From assembly GCA_002205965.3 (NCBI GenBank), contig NADL03000046.1:124001-188000 (forward strand): a stretch of DNA of 64,000 bases, written 5' to 3'. The stretch is from Kappaphycus alvarezii (Eukaryota; Rhodophyta; Florideophyceae; Gigartinales; Solieriaceae). The notes under the pieces were generated by a model that made no database searches, had not been told where the DNA came from, and was given only the letters and a program-made list of their open reading frames with translations. Shown here piece by piece: positions 56,390-64,000 of this stretch. The position numbers were made by a program, and so were the translations under genes. Every line of letters begins with the position of its first letter. Positions within the stretch are counted from its first letter, which is position 1.

Positions 56390-56960
56390 ACCGAAATTTT
56401 TGGGATGTTCTCGTTTCACTTCAGCTAGTCTTTTAAATTGCTAATAGCGGGTCTTTTGGCAACCACCGTGTGGTACTGTCCATGTTGGCCAAAAGACAAT
56501 GATTTTTGATTGAATTCTATCTTTTAGGTTTGTAATTCATCCCCCTTCTGAAGATGACAACAGAATTGATAGATTACGAATTAGTTGTTTATTTTCCTGA
56601 ATTATCGCACTACCTTTCCCCAGAAGCGCGCGATATTGGTTCCCAAGTTGCCTCAGAGATTTGATAGCCGGTTTAGTGGACGCGAGGTAACAGCTCCTCG
56701 TTTTCAGCTCGATTGTGTGATAAAATGTTCTCGATGACATATTCCCGACTCGTGACTTCTGGCTTTTGCTTCCTAACTTCGGATTCCCTTGATTGACGCC
56801 GGGTCCTTGGGGTAGTTGGTCGTCATTGTCTTTCTTTTCAGATCTCTTGTATTTCTAAGCGGAATTTTCTCTCGTGAGAGGGCCGCAACGGATGGCAAAG
56901 GCATCCTCTGATCTGAGCTTTTGTTCTCTGGCAGAGGAATTTTTTTCTTTGGATAGCGTC
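56390..56960 (-). CDS. unrecognised ORF, helical and basic
   Basis: On the minus strand a frame is open from about 56850 to a stop near 56537 (about 105 codons): KKDNDDQLPQGPGVNQGNPK, then MSSRTFYHTIELKTRSCYLA and SLRQLGNQYRALLGKGSAII. The second half is helix-rich with heptad-like spacing. No family recognised. The plus strand shows no competing long ORF. It lies just right of the copia 2 insertion. Confidence 0.3.
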
Positions 56961-57414
56961 AACTTAGTGTTGTAGTCCTGAGTCTCGAGAGAGTTGTGGT
57001 GCAAGGTCACGAGACGGAGTGCTAGAAAGCGACGCGGCCTGTGGCGAGTACCAAGTTCGGGAGAAGGCTAGGTCTGCGGACGATTCGGATCTGCGACAAA
57101 CGCGAGCAAAGAAAAAGCAACAAAAAAAAGGGATAGGTAAGTGAGGTGGTAGAGCGTACACTCGAACCTATGGGAAAGCTGGGACTGTAAAACACGTTTT
57201 CCGGGTTCCGGCTAGAGATCGTTCTCGGACACCGCTAAGTGATGCTAGCGCGAAACCGGGCCGCACAAAGTGGGTGCCCAGTGTCGGAGGATCAAGGGTG
57301 AGCCCGAGAATGGCGATGAGTCCGAAGGTAGGGGGTCCGAGATTAGCGCCGGCAAATGTAACTTTACTGTAGGGGACCTATGGAAGGGTAGTCTAAGTAG
57401 AAAGAAAGAGAGTT
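56961..57414. other. no recognised gene
   Basis: GGTGGTAGAGCG near 57144 resembles a tRNA A box, but no B box follows at the right distance. Otherwise nothing seen. Confidence 0.4.
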
Positions 57415-58270
57415 ATTGCATTCAGTATCTATTGGGGACTGCGCACGTCTGAACTATACGGCTAAGATCTAACCGGATGTACCTTGTCGTCCATGCGCAT
57501 CGGGGCACGCGACAGGGTAGCTTGAGCAACGGATGACAAGATGGTTCAACTCAGTCGCTGGTAGATACTTCAGCGGATGCACCAGGTGTCGAGTGACACT
57601 TGGACGCGATCCGCGGAACCAACTCCTCGATAAACGCAATTGTAACAGGGGAAGGGCAACCAGAGAATCAACGCCAGAGGTCGAAAGGTGAAGTTCGGCG
57701 TTTAAGGCGCAGAAGATGGGCCAGTTGAGGGAGCGGGAGGCGTCGGGCGAGGTTGCGTTCCAGAGTTGTAACCTTGTCGCGAGCCGCCAGTTCAGTAACG
57801 CCTCCGGCAACCTGGGTCGCCTTGGTGCGAACTGCGGCCTTGAAAGGTGAGACGTCAGTGATGTCACACGCAGTTGGGCGCAACGTTGTGCCTTCCGGTG
57901 TTGAGGGGGTTGTACAAGGATATCGGCCGGCCCGAGCTCAGTGCCCGGGACGAGGAGCGGAAACTCGTGACGAGTATCCAGAGCCGCGGCGCGGTAACGT
58001 GTGTCGCAAACGCATAACAGAGCGATTAATGGCGGTGACGACGGCCGAAACTAGGGCAGCAGAGGTCGGCGACGTGATTCCCGAGGTGTCCAAGGGGTGG
58101 TCGCAGTGGTGGCAGTTGAGGGGATGGAATCACCATACACTGGCAGTCCGAGGTGACGGCGGAGCATGGTCTGCCAGTGTGTGTTGTGCACCTTCGTAGC
58201 TTCCGTGGGGTGAGCGAAGAGAAACCCGCAGCGGGGCTGCGGCGGAACGCGAAGTATAGAGCGCTAACGG
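57415..58270 (-). pseudogene. LINE tail copy C
   Basis: Same family as 2.07-4.17 kb, on the minus strand. It contains CGFLFAHPTEATKVHNTHW (about 58240-58185), LRRHLGLPVYGDS (about 58175-58130), a decayed knuckle region, then ACDITDVSPFKAAVRTKATQ (about 57868-57810) and TTLERNLARRLPLPQLAHLL (about 57767-57705), then in another frame CALNAELHLS (about 57715-57685). It ends with the family 3' tip GATACTGAATGCA (about 57420-57435). Several frame changes (for example near 57880 and 57700). It is closest to copy B: both share the CACTGGCAGACMATGCTCCG block. 5'-truncated, no RT. Confidence 0.6.
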
Positions 58271-58274
58271 AAAA

Positions 58275-58735
58275 GTGCCCTTATGGCGCTGAAATTAAAG
58301 GTACACTAAAAAAGGAAAGACAATGGAATATCAGTTACTCAGCAAGTAGAGATGTCCACTGGAATGTGTCCACTTCTCGTGGCACGGTCCACCAGTCCAG
58401 CCAGGGCTGCACGGTCCAACATGCTGGGGTCTAAATGCACAGCAATGTAGGTGGCTTGACGGTAGAGTAGTACCATAATAAAGCTAGTACAGTAGTCCCA
58501 GAGTAAATGATACTGTGTCAGTGGTGATCAGATGAACTCGATAGTGTGGGCAATTGTGTGGTCCGGAAAACAAACGAAAAATAAATACAATATCGGGGCT
58601 TGGATCTCCGCGTCCGAAACAATGGAATTGGGGCCGCCCTGGCACTACACGAGTCTTTTACTGCATCATCTATTGCTTCTTCTCATATTTGAATCAATGG
58701 AAGTCACGTAGTCCTTTGGACACTGAACTACCTTC
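58275..58735. other. spacer with GGCACGGTCCACCAGTCC words
   Basis: Short ORFs only. GTACAGTAGTCCC near 58488 is another case of the recurrent word. No LTR pair recognised for the gypsy element that follows. Confidence 0.45.
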
Positions 58736-58799
58736 GGGGATACCCTTTGGGTTGATTCGCGTTATGATGGCTGCCGGGGTGTGATCCTTTTTGTGCTTT

Positions 58800-60303
58800 T
58801 CCATTGCAGGCTTCAATCGTTTTTGAGTATTCTTGTTTTGTACGTCACCCAGGGAATTGGGGCAGCCTCGACTCTGTCATGGGTGTCTCCAATTTCGATC
58901 ACCACAGTGTCGTCTCAATCTACCTGACTCGATGTAGACCAGTTGCCACGAACTGACAACTTGTGTAGCCGTTCTTTTGCTCGAGTAGAGCTCCCTTCTC
59001 AGGAATACAACGATACTAACGGTATTTCGTATGCCTTTTTTCGTAACTGTGCGTCAAAATTGCGTTTGTCCTGCCTAATCCTTCTCTATGGACTGTTACA
59101 CGGTAGACATAAGGCATTTTAACCAGTATCTCCACCTATGGTGGTATTGTCCTGTTTATGAGTTCTCTCTCAAGGGTAGGCTGTGGTTGTATTGCTTAGA
59201 TAGTGGGTGCGCGTGACAAGACGAGTTCGAATGGGGCCATGTTTGGGTTCCTGTGTAGTTACGTGTTACAAGCAAATGTTTGCGCGTACATGAAGAGATC
59301 CTAGTCCTTCGGATGGTCGGCCACGTAGTATAAAAGGGCTGCAAGTATTTTGCGTTGAAACTTTCCGCTTGCCCATTTATCTGCGGGTGGTATGTGGTGT
59401 GAACAAGTTCTTAATGCCGAGAATCGAGCATACGCTCAAATGGAATTTGGACCCAAACTGGCTACAATTATCGGACAAAATTGCATAGGTGGACCTTACA
59501 CAGAACTCAGTATGTTACAAAGGCGGAGGCCACTTCTGCGGCCGATATTTTCTTGAGGGGCACGGGTCGTAAAAGCTTGGAGTATCGATCAGTGATCACC
59601 AGCCAGAAGCTATTCCCCTGTTGGTACGGATGAGTTCGCCGAGTATGTCGATTGCCCGAACTACAGTGAGGCCTTTTTGAGCAAAGAGCTTTGGATCCTT
59701 TACAGAATTTCGCAATTTGATTCTATTTTTCGCACAAGTTGGGCACGAGCGAACGACGGCTTGACAATCCATCGACATCGATTGCCAATAGTAGGACTTC
59801 TTCAGAGAAACTTGCAGTCCTCGGCCACCTAGATGAGCGCCTAACTTGGAATAATGACTGAGTCCTAAAATCCTCTGTTGGAAGGGATTTGGGCAAAAAA
59901 GTATTGAATTTTTTATGATTCTGTTCGACAGAGGTATCCTTCGTGTGCCGGAACGTCCATTGTGAAGGGGAGTTGGTGTCCAGCATTTATTCTTGAACGG
60001 ATCCTCTGGCAGAAGTCGTCTTTGTACTGTTCCCTGGAGAGCTCCTCGGATAAATGCATTCGAATTTCTTCTAAACTTCCGTTTTGAATGGATAGTACTA
60101 GATCTGCAGTCTAAAAGAAATCTCGCTTTCATCAAATTATGTGATCTGTCAGGCCTTATTGTGGTATTTTGATTCGATTTTTGCGGACGAGCCAAACGCC
60201 TCCCCCTCCTAAAGAGTTGAGGAGTCCTCTGCAAGAAATCATGGTACTTCATCGTCGAAATCTCCAACAGTTTCAACGATGGTACTAAGTATTTACAATG
60301 CAA
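58800..60303 (-). pseudogene. gypsy 2 integrase
   Basis: Zinc-binding region: LGAHLGGRGLQVSLKKSYYW (about 59845-59785) and CQAVVRSCPTCAKNRI (about 59765-59717). The core begins GLTVVRAIDILGELIRTNRG (about 59670-59610). The later part has a WPTIRR / NTGTQTWPHSN stretch (about 59330-59230), matching the 'fAYNt..H.sTg..PF.l' helix, and a C-terminal SH3-like end fading near 58800. Much of the core is in other frames. Confidence 0.65.
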
Positions 60304-60339
60304 TCTGCTTTTTTTATTTGCTTGTCGCTTTTCGTAGAC

Positions 60340-61640
60340 AACTTCAAAGTCGGATTCCCAAAATTCGGAACTTCAAGCGCATAAGTCGACCCGATAGATC
60401 AGTGATATTCATCAAGCATTTCAGTGAAGAATGATACGTATGGATGATGGATTTCTCCTCCTGTAAGTATGGTTGCAATTTCGTCAACGCCCAGACCACG
60501 GTCAAGACCTTTTTTTCTGTGACAGAGTAAACGTGTATCGGCTTCCTAGAGTGATATAAAGAAGAATCTGATGGGTTTATGTTCCCCATTTGGGTATGTT
60601 TGGAACAGGGCTACTCCCACTTGATTTGAATAGCTTCCGTGTTTATTTAATAATGGATTCCCGTTTCCGGCAAAACCATACCTTAGGAGACAAAATTTCG
60701 GTGATAGGAGTCCGGAAAGCTACGTCTTCTTTAGCACCAAATTGTTCTATCTTTGTTGGCATACTTTTTCGCAAAAGCTTGTTAAGTGGCACCGCGATGA
60801 TGGAAAGTCTTTGATAAACCGGCGGTACACATTACAAATACCGAGAAAACTCCGGGCTCAGTTATCGTTCTCGGTGCTTCGCCTGCCGGAATGCGACTAC
60901 TCGGGTAGAATCTATTTCCAATCTTCCTGGCTTGATAATGTGTCCTACGTATCTGATCTTATCGGATCCAAATTTAAATTCATCAACTTGAGGGATACAC
61001 CATCATGTTGCAACACCTGCAGAATTTCTTCGACATGGTCGATTTGCTCCTCCATGTTTTTGGAGAAAATGATTACATCGTCAAGGTATACTAGACAGGA
61101 GCGCCATCAGTATGGTGAAAGAAGAATGCCGAGAATCCGCTGAAAGGTAGCAGGTGCGTTGCATAATCCCAATGTAATTCGCCTATAAAGCGATATAATC
61201 CTGAGTGGCATACGAAGGCGTTCTTGTCTCTGTCCTCCTTGGCAACTTGAACTTACCAGTAACCAGAGTTGCAATCAAGGGTAGTGAATACTGATGCATC
61301 TACCAAGGTGAATGCATTCATCCATCCTTGGTAACGGGTAAGTGTCCTTCACTGCTACGGCGTTCAGTTCTCTATAATCAACGCAAAAACGAAACGTTCC
61401 ATCGGGCTTCGAAATTAGCACCACCAGTGCAGCCCATGATTTTGTGGTCTCAATTACGCCTGTCTCAAACATTCTCTGCACCTCGGTTGCTTCTGGTTCC
61501 CTTGCCTTGGATCCAGCCTGGTAAAGCGGTTGAGAGATAGGACGAGTCCCGGGAGTCAATTCGATGTGGTGTTCAACAGTATTGATGGCTCCCAGCGAAC
61601 CATCCGACATACTCGAATACTTGTTCAGCATTTCATTTAA
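60340..61640 (-). pseudogene. gypsy 2 reverse transcriptase and RNase H
   Basis: RT entry at about 61631: MLNKYSSMSDGSLGAINTVE, HHIELTPGTRPISQPLYQAG (about 61567-61508), VQRMFETGVIETTKSWAALV (about 61480-61420), and SKPDGTFRFCVDYRELNAVA (about 61412-61353) followed by KDTYPLPRMDECI. The palm continues in other frames, with YLDDVIIFSKNMEEQIDHV-like text at about 61093-61030. RNase H: HSRKPIHVYSVTEKKVLTVV (about 60552-60493) and FHTYHSSLKCLMN-like exit (about 60450-60405). Confidence 0.78.
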
Positions 61641-62110
61641 TATAGTGGCCAGCTTTGGATCTATTTGGCTCTAGTAGAGGTCTTCTACTGCTTTTTAGTC
61701 CCTTTCTATTGCTAAAGCTTCTCCATTCAGAGTTTTTTGTCCGTACCGTGTAAGCGTAGGGCTCTGTTGTTCAGCAAGCGTTGTTGCATGACCATACTCT
61801 GGGGATACTTTTTCGGTGATACGGAGTGCCCCCCGAAAATTAGATTGGTTTGTACTTTATTGACGGATGATGTAATGCTTGAGCAGCTTTTGCAATTCGA
61901 GAGTTATAATTGATTGTGTGAAACTCGCGATCAACAGCCGAAATAGGACCCGCTTCCACTTGTGCAATACCATTGGCAGCTGCAAATTCGAGTTTTTTAG
62001 AGACTTGAGTCAGTTTGTATAGCTTTCAGGCTGTGGCGGTCTGTTGTCACCGCGACAAATGATTGACTTTGTGGCGAAATAGTAACCTGGGTGGACATCC
62101 TTATGTTGAG

Positions 62111-62640
62111 CTATGCCTTTCCGTCCTTCAAAGGTGTTTCTAGTTCCTTTGGTAGCTGTTTCATACTTGATGCCCTCTTTAAAGGCCGTCGTACTATTGG
62201 AACAGTAATTACTCCTTCGCGCTTAACGAGCTTCCCCTGGGGACGAATGGATTCCACAAATTGGTAGCAGAAATCTGTTCCTAATATTAGTGGGGCGGCG
62301 AGCTTCTCGCATACGATGAACATGACCAGTGCAATATATCTTCCCAGCAGGATGGGTAACTTAATGGTCCGAGTGTTCTTAAACGGATTGTTACTGGCAT
62401 AACAGATGTGCGGGAGCGGCCATAAGATATAAAATTCATCGCTTTTGGTGAGATTTCTGAACTTCGAACGAAGTTAGGGCCTGCTCCAGTGTCTAAAACC
62501 GCAAGTTCCAGATGCTTGAGTCCTGTTCTAAGGCCGATATCAGCATACACCTTGAGATTGTAATTGTAATTGTAATTTCTTGTCATGAACATGACTCTGT
62601 ATAGGTGCTTCATGCTCATTACCTTCCTCCATGACGTCGA
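62111..62640 (-). pseudogene. gypsy 2 protease
   Basis: Active-site motif LAVLDTGAGPNFVRSSEI (about 62505-62452). The C-terminal half is PLILGTDFCYQFVESIRPQG (about 62291-62235), the conserved 'iILG.dfl' of retroelement aspartic proteases. Confidence 0.72.
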
Positions 62641-63049
62641 GCTTGAAGAGTTGATTTGAACCTGCGGAACTTACAGTTTGAGGGATCCCCAACAACTGCA
62701 TTTCGAGAACCGGGGCGGTATCGAAGTACTACCATTTATGTGAGTGAGGGAGCGGGACGGTAGGGCCCAAGATTGGTTGCGAAGGTGTCCAAATGACAAT
62801 CTCTTCCCAAGGGAAGGTTCCTTTTACTCTTTTTTTGAAAATATATCCTTTGGGACCGCCGGGGATGGAACTGGTGGTAGGAAATCTATCGTCTTTGTCG
62901 AAGTATGGAGTTTAGCCACATCTTTAGGTTCCGTAGTGGGATGTTGGGCTTCCGACTTCAACATCCAGGCGACGCATTTATAGCTTGTCTCGGTACCATG
63001 GCCTTCTCTTGGGGTTTCAAATCTTCATAGCTCCGTGTACTGTCAAAAG

Positions 63050-63990
63050 TTCCTGCAAGTGTAAACTGCATTCTGGGGAAATATTTCCCCGGCCATAGCA
63101 TGTGTGGCATATGCGGTTATGACTTCGACTTATCTTCTGTCCTTTCGTAAGTCGCGACGGTGATGGCGCCGAGGTCCGCCCTCCCCAACCTGGGCTGTTG
63201 AAGTTCGTGTGGCAGTCTGCGTATGGGATTCGCGGTGCGGGAGTATTTCCTCGATCCGAGTAGGAGAGAGGGATCATAAGAGGTCTCTCGGATATTGAAG
63301 TAGGTCCTTCCTCCGTCGTACAAGTCGGAATATCCGAAGCACCAGCTTGGTCAAATGTTTGAGCCTCTTCGTCATTTCAGTCGGCATCATACTCGATTGT
63401 TGAATTGAGAAGCGGACGGACAATCTAACAGGGCAACAGTACTTGTTTTTGACGGATTTTTATTCCATCGAGACGCAGCAATTCTGGTACTAGGTTTGAC
63501 CGAAAGAGCTTGATAGAGACCTTTCGGAGCGCTTGCGAGCGAGCTCTGACGGAGGTGCCTTGAATCCGCGAACTTGACAATATCTATGAAAATAGTTGCC
63601 TTATTAGTGCGTCGGTAATGGCTGATAAGTCCCTTGATTCGGCGCTCCAGGCCATCTATGTACATCTTAATAAGCTCTTGACGCCATTGACGTTACTGCA
63701 ACGGCTGCTGGCGTCAAACAGGCGAAAATATATTCGCTTTCGCCTTCTTGGGTAGCTGCTGAATATCTCGCATAGCGAGTACCACATTTTGTATGGCGCC
63801 GTCAGTGCGCGAAGGATCGAAGCATCTACTGGAGTGCCTATGGCCAGCTCGTGATACCTCCCTACTCTGGGGAAGTTGTTTCGGCGACAGGGCGAAATTG
63901 CCATTCCGCAATTAAGGTTAAGGAGTCGGGAAAAACCCAAAAGTTCTTGAGCTTCTGAGATGTCCTGGAGGTCAAACTCCCTAACCATTA
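63050..63990 (-). pseudogene. gypsy 2 gag
   Basis: Begins near 63988 with MVREFDLQDISEAQELLGFS. A helical segment with MYIDGLERRIKGLISHYRRT (about 63665-63605) follows, and a knuckle-like RICHTCYGRGNISPECSL segment (about 63110-63055) marks the nucleocapsid end. Broken. The element's 5' LTR should lie beyond 64 kb. Confidence 0.55.
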
Positions 63991-64000
63991 GTGCCAGGAA

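Larger units (their letters stand above)
58740..64000 (-). mobile_element. Ty3/gypsy fossil 2, continues beyond the window
   Basis: Minus-strand element in gypsy order: gag (63990-63050), protease (62620-62110), RT (61631-60880), RNase H (60620-60340), integrase (60250-58800). It runs off the right edge; the 3' LTR is not recognised near 58.7 kb. Well-preserved motifs but around ten or more breaks. Not the same lineage as gypsy 1 or 3. Confidence 0.8.

Noticed and set aside
57130-57240. tRNA gene or SINE from AGGTGGTAGAGCG (A-box-like) and GGGTTCCGGCT (B-box-like)
   Set aside because: Spacing is about 20 bases too long for a standard tRNA, the B box is poor and the stems do not form.
1-64000. 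CRISPR arrays, bacterial operons or phage genes
   Set aside because: No regularly spaced direct repeats, no ribosome-binding-site spacing, and all recognised proteins are of eukaryotic elements.

Overview
This 64 kb window is eukaryotic intergenic DNA made almost entirely of dead or dying transposable elements. I found no convincing host gene, no rRNA and no intact tRNA. The mixture of Ty1/copia, several Ty3/gypsy lineages, a DIRS-type tyrosine-recombinase retrotransposon, LINE fragments with an R2-type endonuclease end, PIF/Harbinger DNA transposons, a TA-flanked MITE and a SINE-like tRNA relic points to a repeat-rich algal or other protist genome. A multicellular red alga is only a guess. 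The short palindrome-like word ACTGTACAGT (or GTACAGTAC) recurs through unrelated elements and spacers and looks like a genome-specific signature.

Layout. 1-4.2 kb (+): three 5'-truncated LINE tails with CCHC and restriction-like endonuclease motifs. 4.27-10.0 kb (-): a structurally complete copia element with LTRs and a 5-bp target duplication (CAGAC). 10.9-12.2 kb (+): a tail of a second, related LINE family. 15.4-17.3 kb (+): an LTR with primer-binding site and leader, with about 550 bp of foreign DNA inside the LTR. 17.3-21.2 kb: AT-rich decayed DNA holding an old gypsy RT/RNase H relic. 21.2-24.6 kb (+): a GC-rich DIRS-type element (RT, RNase H, tyrosine recombinase) with sharp composition edges. 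24.9-28.3 kb: more AT-rich DNA with a solo copia LTR (target duplication AGCAA). 28.3-31.2 kb: a PIF/Harbinger transposon whose transposase (+) and Myb-like gene (-) converge. 34.8-37.9 kb (+): gypsy fossil 1. 38.3-39.1 kb (-): a second Harbinger-type (HARBI1-like) transposase. 39.5-42.5 kb (+): the same LTR family as at 15.4 kb, followed by RNase H and integrase remains of gypsy fossil 3. 43-45.8 kb: unrecognised ORFs, a 435-bp mariner-type MITE and a zinc-finger ORF. 46.2-47.2 kb (-): third copy of the LTR and leader. 47.6-49.97 kb (+): an unrecognised coding-like stretch that stops at the insertion point of the next element. 49.98-56.34 kb (-): a second complete-structure copia element with target duplication GAATC, a half-tRNA initiator-Met primer site and an extra zinc-finger ORF ahead of gag. 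57.4-58.3 kb (-): another LINE tail. 58.7-64.0 kb (-): gypsy fossil 2, running off the window edge.

Nothing here works as a host pathway. The interest lies in the order of insertion, the structural boundaries that can be read directly (four sets of target duplications or inverted repeats), and a few unrecognised or added ORFs, above all the zinc-finger/proline-rich region inside the second copia element.
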